Shown: positions 43,688-52,840 of the stretch, in pieces
How positions within the stretch are numbered: position 1 is the first letter of the stretch
Layout of the letters: the number at the start of each line of letters is the position of its first letter
Source of the DNA: Chitinophaga sp. XS-30
Lineage (GTDB): Bacteria; Bacteroidota; Bacteroidia; Chitinophagales; Chitinophagaceae
NCBI RefSeq assembly: GCF_008086345.1
Contig: NZ_CP043006.1
Span: 618,032-682,031 of the forward strand
Direction: 5' to 3'
Length of the DNA stretch: 64,000 nucleotides
Translations under genes and position numbers: made by a program
The notes under the pieces: generated by a model
The model's database searches: none
Seen by the model: the letters and a program-made list of their open reading frames with translations, nothing else
Told to the model about the DNA's origin: nothing

Positions 43688-44398
43688 ATGGGACAAAAGA
43701 AATTACAACGGTTCGCAGAAATAGAGACTTTCCCGAATGTGCTCATCTATCCGGAAAGGATGCAGGGCAAGTGGCCTGAACACTTTGGGAACAGTCATCC
43801 GCTGACATTGGAACTGGCCTGCGGAAAAGGGGATTACACCCTGGGCCTGGCCCGCCTGTACCCGGAACGGAACTTTATGGGGGTAGACGTGAAAGGCAAC
43901 CGCATCTGGCGGGGCGCCAAAACTGCGCTCACGGAGCAACTCGGCAATGTGGCCTTCCTGCGCACCCAGATCGATAAACTGCCGGATTATTTTCTGCCGG
44001 GGGAAGTAAAAGAGATATGGATCACCTTCCCGGACCCTTTCCTCCGGAAGTCCAGGGCCCGGCACCGGCTCACACATCCCAGGTTCCTGGGCCTTTACCA
44101 GCAGGTATTGGTTCCCGGAGGCACGGTGAACCTCAAAACGGATTCCCCCCAGCTGTACAAATTCACCCGAATGGTGATCGCCGCTACCGGCTGTACCCTG
44201 CTGGAAGACATTCCGGATGTGTACGCACAACAAAATATCGATCCGCTGCTGCGCATCCGGACCTTTTATGAAGGCATGCACCTGGCGGACGGCAGAACCA
44301 TCCGCTTCCTTAAATTTGTATTGCCCGCACAACCGATAGACTGGAAAGCGGTAAAACTGGATATGGACGATGAAGAAAGCGCTGGAGGAGAACATTGA
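43688..44398 (+). CDS. trmB: tRNA (guanine-N7)-methyltransferase
   Basis: Methylates G46 in the variable region of tRNAs using S-adenosylmethionine; 236 residues from the ATG at 43688. The frame is open further upstream, but those codons run into the terminator and tRNA-like RNA. The SAM-binding motif is LELACGKGDYTLGLA, and the tRNA-binding motif is TFPDPFLRKSRARHRLTHP. The gene lies 62 nt after the terminator of the tRNA-like RNA and overlaps the DUF5522 gene by 29 nt. It is notable that a variable-region-modifying enzyme sits beside a tRNA-like RNA with an abnormal variable region, though this may be chance. Confidence 0.93.
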   Translation: MGQKKLQRFAEIETFPNVLIYPERMQGKWPEHFGNSHPLTLELACGKGDYTLGLARLYPERNFMGVDVKGNRIWRGAKTALTEQLGNVAFLRTQIDKLPDYFLPGEVKEIWITFPDPFLRKSRARHRLTHPRFLGLYQQVLVPGGTVNLKTDSPQLYKFTRMVIAATGCTLLEDIPDVYAQQNIDPLLRIRTFYEGMHLADGRTIRFLKFVLPAQPIDWKAVKLDMDDEESAGGEH

Positions 44399-44567
44399 TT
44401 TCTATTATAACGAGCAGGGTTATGTAGTGCTCACTGAAAAGTATCACCGGGAAAGGGGATACTGCTGTGGAAATGGCTGCCTGCACTGTCCTTTTGATTA
44501 TGAAAAAGTCCCCGAAAATAAAAGAAGCCTCCTCCGGGAAGCCCGGCGGAAAGGCGGGAACGGCTAA
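44370..44567 (+). CDS. DUF5522 family cysteine-rich small protein
   Basis: The 65-residue protein has the pattern GYCCGNGCLHCPF (about 30-42), with four cysteines spaced CC-x3-C-x2-C that could bind zinc or an iron-sulfur cluster, and a basic C-terminus. This matches the small DUF5522 family of Bacteroidota. It overlaps trmB upstream and the alkyltransferase-like gene downstream in different frames, so translation of the three is probably coupled. Function unknown. Confidence 0.85.
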   Translation: MKKALEENIDFYYNEQGYVVLTEKYHRERGYCCGNGCLHCPFDYEKVPENKRSLLREARRKGGNG

Positions 44568-44979
44568 AAAAACGGCCGGAACGCAGAAAACCGGAAGAAC
44601 AATCGCAACAAAGCAAACGGCTGACAAGGCGCCCACTTTCCTGGATGCCGTGTATGATATCGTACGCCGCATTCCCCGGGGGCGCGCCACAAGCTATGGC
44701 GCCATCGCAGAAGCCGCCGGCATCCGCCTCTCCGCCCGCATGGTAGGCTGGGCCATGAATGCCGCCGGCCGCGCCAACCCGCCTGTACCGGCCCACCGGG
44801 TCGTGAACAGCAAAGGGCTGCTCACCGGCAAACATCACTTCTCCACACCTACCCTCATGCAGGAACTGCTGGAAAATGAAGGCATACTGGTGGAAAACGA
44901 CCAGATCCAAAATTTCAGCACTGTTTTCTGGGACCCGGGGGAACTGCAGGGAAAAGGAAAAACAAAAAAGAAGAAATAG
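44500..44979 (+). CDS. Alkyltransferase-like (ATL) DNA-binding protein
   Basis: A 159-residue protein with a Lys/Ala/Thr-rich N-terminal extension (1-45) and an MGMT-type domain (about 46-145). The methyl-acceptor motif of repair enzymes, PCHRVV, is PAHRVV here, so the acceptor Cys is Ala. Such ATL proteins cannot repair O6-alkylguanine by themselves but bind it and hand it to nucleotide-excision repair. The Arg finger is present in LSARMVGWAMN. I prefer the start at 44500; the Met at 44467 would add 11 residues. It overlaps DUF5522 by 68 nt in another frame. Confidence 0.9.
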   Translation: MKKSPKIKEASSGKPGGKAGTAKKTAGTQKTGRTIATKQTADKAPTFLDAVYDIVRRIPRGRATSYGAIAEAAGIRLSARMVGWAMNAAGRANPPVPAHRVVNSKGLLTGKHHFSTPTLMQELLENEGILVENDQIQNFSTVFWDPGELQGKGKTKKKK

Positions 44980-45022
44980 AATATCTTTACAACAGCATAG
45001 GATCTGATCTCATAAAAATGAT

Positions 45023-45466
45023 ATGTCTGTATTAAAACTCAAGCTGGACCAGGAGCAGCTGGTTGAAGATTTTTTTGAGGATACCTGGCTGGCCGGCATC
45101 ATGTCTCCCGCAAGGGATTTCCAGCTGTGCTGGCAGATCAATCAACAACTGGGATATGATTTTCGCGTTAACAATTTACTGGAGATCAAGCTGACAAAAA
45201 ACCGCCGCTCCTTTTACTTTACAGTATTCGAATACCTGGAGCTTACCAAATCTGCCGCACATTATTTGTACAATAATCACTGCAAGGCCGAATTCCTTCT
45301 GCCGGAACTGAAGCATGTGGACTATATCTGGCTGATCAAAGGAAACTATTACCAGGCGGCAGATGTAAAGAGCCTGATAGAGCAATGCAGGAAAGCAGAG
45401 CTGGTTCAGCTGGTCACTTTGCTGGACATGAAAGACATTAAAAACAAGATCAATCTGATCTTTTAG
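45023..45466 (+). CDS. IPExxxVDY family protein
   Basis: The 147-residue soluble protein carries the family signature in the form LPELKHVDYIWLIKG (about 92-106). The rest is mixed alpha-beta without recognisable catalytic motifs. The family is confined mostly to Bacteroidota and has no known role. It lies 43 nt downstream of the ATL gene and 53 nt upstream of the pterin dehydratase gene on the same strand. Confidence 0.88.
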   Translation: MSVLKLKLDQEQLVEDFFEDTWLAGIMSPARDFQLCWQINQQLGYDFRVNNLLEIKLTKNRRSFYFTVFEYLELTKSAAHYLYNNHCKAEFLLPELKHVDYIWLIKGNYYQAADVKSLIEQCRKAELVQLVTLLDMKDIKNKINLIF

Positions 45467-45519
45467 ATAACGCATCTGATTTCATCATGTGGACGTAACC
45501 CAGAAGCATCAATCCCGTT

Positions 45520-45783
45520 ATGCTCCATCAAACCTTATTATGTATGTGGCAGGAAAAAGATCATCAACTGTTTCGCGCTTTCCGGTTCCCTGACTTCAGG
45601 GAAGCCTTTGCATTCATGACAAAAGTAGCCCTGGTCGCGGAAAAAATGGATCATCATCCCACGTGGACCAATACCTATGACCGGGTGGAGATATACCTTT
45701 CCACACACAGCGCAGGAAATACCGTAACAGAAAAGGACCATGCACTGGCTAAAGCGATAGACGATCTTTATGAACCATCCTGA
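45520..45783 (+). CDS. phhB: 4a-hydroxytetrahydrobiopterin dehydratase
   Basis: Small dehydratase of 87 residues that recycles the pterin cofactor of aromatic amino-acid hydroxylases. The catalytic signature is EKMDHHPTW followed by Y, TH and D at the expected spacing ([14 protein letters not shown]). A Met eight codons downstream is an alternative start. No phenylalanine hydroxylase is nearby, so it may have another pterin-related role. Its end overlaps the start of the sensor kinase gene by 14 nt. Confidence 0.88.
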   Translation: MLHQTLLCMWQEKDHQLFRAFRFPDFREAFAFMTKVALVAEKMDHHPTWTNTYDRVEIYLSTHSAGNTVTEKDHALAKAIDDLYEPS

Positions 45784-47854
45784 CCGTTTTCTGTTCATCT
45801 TCCTGCTGTTCTGCAGTTCCCTGCTTTCCCTTACCCGCGCAACGGCACAAGACACGCTGGCTATTGACTTTACCGGACCGGCAGACCGGCTGGACCTCCG
45901 TGCCTTTACCGGTGTGTATCACGACCGGGATGAGGCCTTCAACATGCAGGATTTCGGGTCCATGCCATTTGTTCCGGACACCGCCGTCTTTCATATGCAC
46001 AAACGGCCGCTGCATCATGTCAACAACATCTGGCTGAAGTTCACCATCAGGAATACCGGCGCAACGGATACCACGCTTTACCTGTTTACCGGTTACCACG
46101 ATGAAATGGAATGGTTCACCCCCGGGGCGGATGGGAGTTATAACAGAGCGGTACATACCGGTCTTATGATAGATGATGGGGATGTGGATCGATGGGGGCG
46201 CTATGCATTTCCCGTGAAAGTAGCCGCCGGCCATACCAGCACTTTTTACCTGCATATCATCAATCATCTTTACCGGGAGAACAGGCTGATGCCGGTATTG
46301 TATGACGCGCTGCACTACGCGGAGCACAGGCAGGTACATGCCGATCATTTCAAAAGGGAAGCCCTGGTGATACAGGTGCTCATCGGCATGCTGCTGGTAT
46401 TGCTCTGCATCACACTGATCAATTACACCCAGTTGCCTGACCGTTCCTCGCTCTATTTCGCGGCTTATATCCTGGGGCTGATCCTGTTCTTTGCTTTACG
46501 GCTGGAATCAAAGCCTTTCCAGCTCTCTTTCTTCCATTTCTGGCCCATGCTGAAATATTACTGGGACATTCCGGCGATATTGTTCTGCTTCTATCTGGCA
46601 CCGCTCGTCTTCGGGAATATTTTCCTCAGCCTGCGCGAGCGTTATCCGCTGATGGAAAGATGCTACCGGTACGGCGCCATTTTCATGGGCATCCTGATCG
46701 TACTGTTCCTGGGGATCATTGCCCTTGGGGAGTTCCAGGTGCCGGCCATGATCTACTCCTGGTTCCACATGTTCTCCATCATACCCCTGGGTATTTCATT
46801 CCTTGCGCTCGCCCGCAGAACCCGGCATCACCCGCTGGTGCGTTTCTTTCTGCTGGGATCGCTGAGCGTGTTCTTCCTCTCCGTCTGGTCTTTCATTGTG
46901 AATAAGGAGCCCGTGGGCCTGACAAGCATTCCCGAACTGACGGCCCCGAATTACATCATCCTGGCAGGCATTCTGCTGCAGGCCATGTTCTATGCGGCGG
47001 GGTTAAGCTACCGGAACAAGCTGGTGCACCAGGAAAGGACCAAGACCCAGGAAATGCTGATCCGCCAGCTGAACAAGAACAAAGAACTGCAACGGAAGCT
47101 GAACGAGCAGCTGGAGGAACTGGTAAAGGAGCAGACCACCGAGATACTGAGAAAAAAGCAGGAACTGGAAGAACAGCGCAAGCTGCAGCTGGAAGTGGAG
47201 TACAGCAAGAAACTGGCGGAGATAGAGCTGAAGGCCATCCGTGCGCAGATCAACCCGCACTTCATCTTCAACTGCCTCAATTCCATCCAGCTGTTCGTGA
47301 TGCAGCGGGACTATGAGCATGCGCAAAAATATCTTTCCGATTTTTCATACCTCATCCGCAAAACGCTGGACTTCTCACGCCGCAATTTTATCTCCCTGTC
47401 AGACGAAATTACTTACTTAAATACCTATCTTGGGCTGGAGAAGATGCGGTTTGAGCAGAAGATGTTTTACGAGGTCATTGTTGATCCCAGGATAGCGGCC
47501 GCCGAACTGGAAGTACCGGCCATGCTGCTGCAACCCTATGTTGAGAATGCGGTAAAACATGGCATGACGAACCCGGACCACCCCAGCGGCATGCTCATTA
47601 TCCGGTTCAACCAGTTGGAGCCGGATATGCTGGAGTGCGTGATCGAGGATAACGGTATAGGCATAGCACGTTCGAAAGCCATGCGCTCCATGCCCTCGCA
47701 TCACCAGTCGTCCGGCATGGAGATCAGCCTCAACCGGGCGGAACTGCTGAACAAAATGTATAACACAGGCATCCAGATAGAAATTATTGATAAATCAGAT
47801 AAACAGGCCAGCGACAGCGGAACCATCATCAGGATATTGATACCCCAGTTATAG
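45770..47854 (+). CDS. LytS-type sensor histidine kinase with 7TMR-DISM sensor
   Basis: The 694-residue kinase begins with a signal peptide (cut near ATAQD), then an extracellular 7TMR-DISM beta domain (about 30-175), seven membrane helices (about 195-415), a long coiled coil (about 420-485, rich in Gln, Glu and Lys) and a His_kinase domain. The phosphorylated His is H497 in [14 protein letters not shown]. The ATP-binding N and G boxes are VENAVKHG and EDNGIGIA. It should sense an external, perhaps carbohydrate, signal and phosphorylate the LytTR regulator encoded 24 nt downstream. Confidence 0.94.
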   Translation: MNHPDRFLFIFLLFCSSLLSLTRATAQDTLAIDFTGPADRLDLRAFTGVYHDRDEAFNMQDFGSMPFVPDTAVFHMHKRPLHHVNNIWLKFTIRNTGATDTTLYLFTGYHDEMEWFTPGADGSYNRAVHTGLMIDDGDVDRWGRYAFPVKVAAGHTSTFYLHIINHLYRENRLMPVLYDALHYAEHRQVHADHFKREALVIQVLIGMLLVLLCITLINYTQLPDRSSLYFAAYILGLILFFALRLESKPFQLSFFHFWPMLKYYWDIPAILFCFYLAPLVFGNIFLSLRERYPLMERCYRYGAIFMGILIVLFLGIIALGEFQVPAMIYSWFHMFSIIPLGISFLALARRTRHHPLVRFFLLGSLSVFFLSVWSFIVNKEPVGLTSIPELTAPNYIILAGILLQAMFYAAGLSYRNKLVHQERTKTQEMLIRQLNKNKELQRKLNEQLEELVKEQTTEILRKKQELEEQRKLQLEVEYSKKLAEIELKAIRAQINPHFIFNCLNSIQLFVMQRDYEHAQKYLSDFSYLIRKTLDFSRRNFISLSDEITYLNTYLGLEKMRFEQKMFYEVIVDPRIAAAELEVPAMLLQPYVENAVKHGMTNPDHPSGMLIIRFNQLEPDMLECVIEDNGIGIARSKAMRSMPSHHQSSGMEISLNRAELLNKMYNTGIQIEIIDKSDKQASDSGTIIRILIPQL

Positions 47855-47878
47855 TTGACCTGAGCCAATTAAATACAT

Positions 47879-48625
47879 ATGATCCGCGCAGTAATCATAG
47901 ATGATGAACGGAATAGCAGGGACATTATTTCCCTGATGCTGGGCAAGTACTGCCCGGAAATAGAAGCCGTAGGCACCGCCGCAAATTGCCGCGATGGTAT
48001 TGAACAGATCCACCTGCATAAACCCCAGCTGGTATTTCTCGATCTTGAAATGCCGGATGGCACTGGTTTCGATGTGCTGGCCGGAGCATACGATGCGTCT
48101 TTCGAAGCTATTTTCGTTACCGCATTCGAGAAACGCTTTCTGCATGCCATCCGTTTAAGTGAAGTGGAACTGATCCTCAAACCGATCGATAAAGAAAGCC
48201 TGCTGCAGGCGGTTGGCACTGTCGTGAAACGCATCAGCCACCAGCAGCAGCATGAACGTTACCAGGTACTGCTCTCCAATTTCTCCAAACCGGAAGGGGA
48301 TGTACGGCGGCTCGTACTGCCTTCTCCCGATGGGCCGGAAGCGGTGATACCGGTGGAAGACATTTACTACCTGGAGGGCTACGCTGAGAAAACCGTGTTT
48401 TATCTGCCGGATGGAAAAGTACTGGCTTCCCGCCGGCCATTCCGCTATTATACGGAGCTTTTTGCGAACATGCGCTTCTATCAGACCACGAACCACCAGA
48501 TGGTACAGTTGCCGCAGATACAGCGTATAGATCATGAACAGAACAAGCTGCATCTGAAAGATGGTCTCGTACTGGATGTAACGGACCGCCGCAAACGCGA
48601 GCTGGTGAACATGCTGAAGCAGTGA
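47879..48625 (+). CDS. LytTR family response regulator
   Basis: A 248-residue response regulator with an N-terminal receiver domain (1-120; phospho-acceptor D55 in LVFLDLEMPDG, acidic pair D8-D9, Lys in ILKPIDKES) and a C-terminal LytTR DNA-binding domain (about 140-245, IYYLEGYAEKTVFYL). It is the partner of the preceding LytS-type kinase. Target genes are unknown; the two genes just downstream are convergent, so it does not obviously control neighbours. Confidence 0.95.
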   Translation: MIRAVIIDDERNSRDIISLMLGKYCPEIEAVGTAANCRDGIEQIHLHKPQLVFLDLEMPDGTGFDVLAGAYDASFEAIFVTAFEKRFLHAIRLSEVELILKPIDKESLLQAVGTVVKRISHQQQHERYQVLLSNFSKPEGDVRRLVLPSPDGPEAVIPVEDIYYLEGYAEKTVFYLPDGKVLASRRPFRYYTELFANMRFYQTTNHQMVQLPQIQRIDHEQNKLHLKDGLVLDVTDRRKRELVNMLKQ

Positions 48626-48629
48626 TCGC

Positions 48630-49823
48630 TTACAGCCACCATCCCATCAGGATACAGGCAATGACAATGAAAGGCGAAGGCACACGGGAGAAATACAACA
48701 GCCCGAGCGTACCGGTCATGATCAGGAGATTATACCAGGTGGGGCTGACGGAGAGGAAAAGGATAAAAGTGGCCGCCCACATGATACCCACCACCACGGC
48801 ATTGATCCCTTCCAGCGCGCGGTAGATGATCACATGTTTTTTCAGGTTATTCCATATCGGGAAGAAGAACAGCACGAGCAGCATGCTTGGCAGGAAAATG
48901 GCGATGGGCGCCAGGATGCAGCCCAGAAACTGGTAACCTGTACCCAGGTTCCGCATGACCATCCCACCCACAAAAGCCGCCAGGGAAAAGGTGGGGCCGG
49001 GCAGGGCGCGCATGATCCCCGCGCCGGTAAGCAGTTCTTCGGCAGTCATGAACTGGGACTTCGTACGGGTAACATACTGCTCCAGCAACATCGCTATCAG
49101 GATGTCGCCACCGCCGAAAACCAGGCTGCCGAAACGGTAAAAGTTCTCGAAAAGGTTGAAAGGGCGGCGGGTGATCCAGTCGTTCGTACGCGCGAGTTCG
49201 GACAGGAACCCCGCCAGCAGGAAGATCGTGGCGAAGAGCCAGAGGTTGCTCCATTGTATCTTTTTACGTTTCCCCTCAATATCCGGGATACGTTTGTTGC
49301 TGAAATTGGAAATGATGCCGCCGAGGATGATCAGGGCGGGGAAGGTCCAGGGAGATTTGATGAAGAAAGCGGTCAGCATCGCCACCAGCATGATCCCCAC
49401 CGTAGCCATATTCTGTATGCTCACCTTGCAGGCTTTGATGCCCCCGTATGCCAGGAACCCGACCGCCATCGGCTGCACATACCTGAAAATATCCACATTC
49501 AGCGCCCGCTTGTCAAAATACTGCAGCAGAAAACTGAGAGAGCCCATCAGCAGGCAGGCGGGCGTTATCCAGATGGCCAGCGTCACTACCGCCAACGGCA
49601 ATCCACCGCGCTTGTACCCGATGAGGGTCAAGGTTTGCGATGAAGAAGCCCCGGGCAACAGCTGGCAAAATGCATTATACTCCATCAGCTCCTGCTCCGT
49701 TACGTCTTTCCGTTGCTGCACAAAGGTTTTCATCATCATCGCCAGGTGCCCCTGCGGCCCTCCGAAAGCGGTGAAACTGTGCAACAATACGGCCCTCAAA
49801 AATGACATGTGACGTAAAAACAC
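48630..49823 (-). CDS. chrA: ChrA-type chromate transporter
   Basis: Inner-membrane transporter of 397 residues with two homologous halves of about six helices each. The N-terminal CHR motif is [11 protein letters not shown], and the second half has [11 protein letters not shown] and [14 protein letters not shown]. ChrA proteins pump chromate out of the cell in resistant bacteria; in many genomes the physiological anion is unknown. It is monocistronic, convergent with the response regulator with a 4-nt gap. No chrB regulator is present. Confidence 0.92.
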   Translation of the reverse strand: MFLRHMSFLRAVLLHSFTAFGGPQGHLAMMMKTFVQQRKDVTEQELMEYNAFCQLLPGASSSQTLTLIGYKRGGLPLAVVTLAIWITPACLLMGSLSFLLQYFDKRALNVDIFRYVQPMAVGFLAYGGIKACKVSIQNMATVGIMLVAMLTAFFIKSPWTFPALIILGGIISNFSNKRIPDIEGKRKKIQWSNLWLFATIFLLAGFLSELARTNDWITRRPFNLFENFYRFGSLVFGGGDILIAMLLEQYVTRTKSQFMTAEELLTGAGIMRALPGPTFSLAAFVGGMVMRNLGTGYQFLGCILAPIAIFLPSMLLVLFFFPIWNNLKKHVIIYRALEGINAVVVGIMWAATFILFLSVSPTWYNLLIMTGTLGLLYFSRVPSPFIVIACILMGWWL

Positions 49824-49988
49824 TATTGGATCGGATATAACTGCCGAATATGCGGTAAAATACTGAATTTTTCAAATCACAGCCCCAATAACCAGGGATT
49901 TGAGGCATAGAACTTGTACTTCCAATCGTGACGGCAAACCGTTCTGTTCGTTTAGCCGTTTATGGTATTATGACCTCAAATTCATGAT

Positions 49989-51035
49989 ATGTTGCGATTC
50001 TCACTGGCACTTTTGCTGCTTATCAGCACCGCAGGTACCCGGGCACAGTCCACCGGCTACAACAGCGCCGCCCACTGGTCCAACTTCTCTTTCCAGTCCG
50101 TAGCCGCCCGTCCTGATACCGCTGGGGACACCTGCCTGGTATTCGTCAGCAACCGCCATGTGATGGCGGACAGTCTCCGCTTTGTGGATGAATCGCTGGA
50201 TACGGCAGCACTCAAATATTTTTTCCTGCAGAAACAGCAGGGCAAATGGAACGTGTACAAGGCTTCCTCGCTGGACGAGGCGATGGAAAACCTGCCCGCC
50301 AGGAAAGATATTGTGGTGTACGCGGAAGGCATGGGCAAGGTATTCACCGCCAATGTGGAAAGGGCACGGCTGATGAGCGCCCAGTATAATGTGAATGTAG
50401 TGATGTTCGACTATGCCAGCATCAACACTACATACAAACCCGCAAAAAACTTCCGGTTCGCCAGGGAGAATGCCCGCCTGTCTGCCGCACACTACCTTTC
50501 CCTGCTGAAGGAACTACGGCGGGCCCGGATGGATAATGCAACATGGATCAGCGGTTTGAAGCTTTCTACGTTCTACCACAGTATGGGTAATATCATCCTC
50601 GAAAAAATGATCACGGAACATGATATCAGCAGCATCAACGACACGCCTTTTATTGATAACCTGGTGATCAACGCCGCCTGTGTACCCATGAAACAGCACA
50701 GGGAATGGCTCGAAAAAGTACGGTTCGCAAAGCAGGTGTATATACATTACAACCATACGGACCTGCAGCTGAAAGGGGCGCACCTGCTTACCATGAAAAG
50801 GCAGCTGGGAGAAAAGATCCCGGGGAAACGGCGGACAGCACATGCGATCTATGTCAACTTTCATGACATCGCCGGTTTCCGGCACAGCTACTTTATGAAC
50901 TTCCCGTACATTGGATACAAACTGACACCGGCGATGATCCGTTATTTTTCCAGGCTGTTCACCGGACAGGACATTTCCCCGCAGGAAGTCACGGCCCTGT
51001 TAACCACCCCTGGGACCGGGACCGGCAGCATGTAG
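49989..51035 (+). CDS. Secreted alpha/beta-hydrolase-like protein, unknown function
   Basis: The 348-residue protein has a signal peptide (1-19, cut near TRAQS). A possible nucleophile elbow FYHSMGN (about 198-204) matches x-x-H-S-M-G-N of DUF900-type alpha/beta hydrolases, and VVYAEGM and VVMFDYAS fit core strands of that fold. Possible His partners occur in NFHDIAGFRHS. I do not recognise a named family. It would act in the periplasm or outside. It is convergent with the 2OG-Fe(II) oxygenase gene, 4 nt away. Confidence 0.65.
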   Translation: MLRFSLALLLLISTAGTRAQSTGYNSAAHWSNFSFQSVAARPDTAGDTCLVFVSNRHVMADSLRFVDESLDTAALKYFFLQKQQGKWNVYKASSLDEAMENLPARKDIVVYAEGMGKVFTANVERARLMSAQYNVNVVMFDYASINTTYKPAKNFRFARENARLSAAHYLSLLKELRRARMDNATWISGLKLSTFYHSMGNIILEKMITEHDISSINDTPFIDNLVINAACVPMKQHREWLEKVRFAKQVYIHYNHTDLQLKGAHLLTMKRQLGEKIPGKRRTAHAIYVNFHDIAGFRHSYFMNFPYIGYKLTPAMIRYFSRLFTGQDISPQEVTALLTTPGTGTGSM

Positions 51036-51039
51036 CGTT

Positions 51040-51996
51040 TTATTTTTTCAGCCCTATTTCACGCAGCCTTTCGTCCAGATACTCGCCGGCGGTAATGGGT
51101 TCGTATGCCAGCGGATGCTTGTCGTCCACGCAGCTGCTGAGGCAACTCAGGTCCATACCCGATTTCGGATGAAGGAAGAAGGGAATGGAAAACCGGGAGG
51201 TGCCCCATAATTCACGCGGAGGATTAACCACGCGATGGGTAGTGGATTTAAGACGGTTGTTGGTCAGCCTTTGCAGCATATCCCCCACATTCACCACGAT
51301 CTGTTCCGGCAGTGATGTCACAGGTACCCAGTTGCCCTGCTTGTCCTGTATCTGCAGGCCGTCCGCAGAGGCGCCGACCAGCAGGGTAATAAGGTTGATG
51401 TCCTCATGCTGCTCCGCTCGGATGGCCGATTTCGGTTCCTGTGTGATGGGGGGATAATGAATAGCGCGAAGGATGGAATTGCCGTTATGGATCTTGTCAT
51501 CAAAATAATGCTCATCCAGGCCGAGATATAAAGCGATGGCTTGCAGGAGCGCCCGGCCGGACTGCTCAAAGCCCCGGTAGGCTTTAAAGAAAGTGGGCGT
51601 GAAAGCCGGCACTTCTTTTACCTGCACATTGTCAGGATACTCTGCTTTGACAGGATCATTGTCTTCCACCGACTGGCCGAACTGGAAGAACTCTTTCAGG
51701 TCCGGCGCATCAAACCCTTTGGCATGTTCTTTTCCGAAGGAAGTGTAGCCGCGCTGGCCCGCCAGCTCCGGGATCTCATAGCTGTGCTTGGTTGCAGCCG
51801 GCAATCTGAAAAACTCCTGAACATACTTGTACAGATCAGCGATCAACTCATCGGGAATGCCGTGGTTCCTGACCGCCACAAAGCCCACTTCTTCATAAGC
51901 TTTTCCAAGTTGTGCCACAAAAGCAGCCTTGCGCGCGGGATCGCCGGAAGTGAAGTCCGCCAGGTCTACGGACGGAATGGTGTTAACGGTAGCCAT
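51040..51996 (-). CDS. 2-oxoglutarate/Fe(II) oxygenase, isopenicillin N synthase family
   Basis: The 318-residue non-heme iron oxygenase has an N-terminal DIOX_N domain (about 8-125) and a C-terminal jelly-roll. The iron ligands are H and D in EQHEDINL and the distal H in STTHRVVNPP; RFSIPFF contains the Arg-x-Ser pair that binds 2-oxoglutarate. Family members include bacterial and plant hydroxylases and desaturases. The substrate is unknown. It lies 44 nt downstream of exbD on the same strand, but a functional link is unlikely. Confidence 0.9.
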   Translation of the reverse strand: MATVNTIPSVDLADFTSGDPARKAAFVAQLGKAYEEVGFVAVRNHGIPDELIADLYKYVQEFFRLPAATKHSYEIPELAGQRGYTSFGKEHAKGFDAPDLKEFFQFGQSVEDNDPVKAEYPDNVQVKEVPAFTPTFFKAYRGFEQSGRALLQAIALYLGLDEHYFDDKIHNGNSILRAIHYPPITQEPKSAIRAEQHEDINLITLLVGASADGLQIQDKQGNWVPVTSLPEQIVVNVGDMLQRLTNNRLKSTTHRVVNPPRELWGTSRFSIPFFLHPKSGMDLSCLSSCVDDKHPLAYEPITAGEYLDERLREIGLKK

Positions 51997-52040
51997 ATAG
52001 TATTGTGTTTGGAATACTATAAAGATACGGGAAAAGCCAT

Positions 52041-52571
52041 CTATTCCCCCAGCATCCTCAACTCCGTTCCGGAAATATCCACCAGCGCAAATCTGGCCAC
52101 GCGGTTGATCTTCATCTCGTCCAGCGCATCCACCACATTACGGTACTGTGCGCCCGGTGAGGCTTTGACGGAAACCACCAGCTGGTCCGCATCGCCATAC
52201 AGCTGAGCCACCTTTTGCTGTTTCGCACGGATCACTTCCCCGATGCCTTTACCGGGTGAAAAGCTGCTGCGGTGTATGACCGGCGGCGCGACAGGATCAT
52301 CCCCCTGCCCATCGTACCAGGAAATGGAGTTGTTGGCGCCAACCAGCAGCGTAAGGGATTTGCTGGCCCCTACCGGCATAGGAGGCCCGTCCGCCGGCAT
52401 GATGAGGGACAGGGAACGCGGTTTGCTCATGGTGGTAGTGAGCATGAAAAAAGTGATCAGCAGGAATCCGAGGTCTACCATCGGCGTCATATCTACCCTT
52501 GTAGATAATTTCTTGCTGCGCCTGCCGCCGCGCCGGCGGCCGCTTTCAGCCTGGGTGTTCATTTCAGCCAT
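52041..52571 (-). CDS. exbD: ExbD/TolR family biopolymer transport protein
   Basis: A 176-residue inner-membrane protein with a basic N-terminus (GRRRGGRRSKK), one membrane helix (about 31-52) containing the conserved proton-pathway Asp in TPMVDLGFLLITFFML, and a periplasmic domain. With ExbB it forms the motor that powers TonB or Tol. ExbB is absent from both sides, so this is a solitary or secondary copy. The insert after the helix (about 75-120) is longer than in classical ExbD. The window also holds a SusC transporter that would need such a motor. Confidence 0.88.
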   Translation of the reverse strand: MAEMNTQAESGRRRGGRRSKKLSTRVDMTPMVDLGFLLITFFMLTTTMSKPRSLSLIMPADGPPMPVGASKSLTLLVGANNSISWYDGQGDDPVAPPVIHRSSFSPGKGIGEVIRAKQQKVAQLYGDADQLVVSVKASPGAQYRNVVDALDEMKINRVARFALVDISGTELRMLGE

Positions 52572-52782
52572 AAGAGATGTTTTTTGGGTAAACCGGCAAC
52601 GGGTGCGAAACCCGTTGCCGGTTTAAAATAACACACACTTATTACAGTGTTTTGCTCAATGCAAAAGAGATGCGGGAAGGGGATGTTTCCATAAAAGAAT
52701 CCTGCAGCGGCATGGCATGTAAATGCACAGATTCAGCATAACGGCCGGGAGAATAAAAAAACGCGGGAGGCTGCACATAAAA

Positions 52783-52813
52783 CAGGGGTGTACCTTTTAT
52801 GGATACACCCCTG
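52783..52813 (-). terminator. Terminator of asnS
   Basis: Perfect 10-bp stem CAGGGGTGTA / TACACCCCTG with an 11-nt loop, followed on the minus strand by TTTTA. It lies just beyond the asnS stop. Confidence 0.85.
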
Positions 52814-52840
52814 CTGTTATATTCATCGGAATATGCCTTG

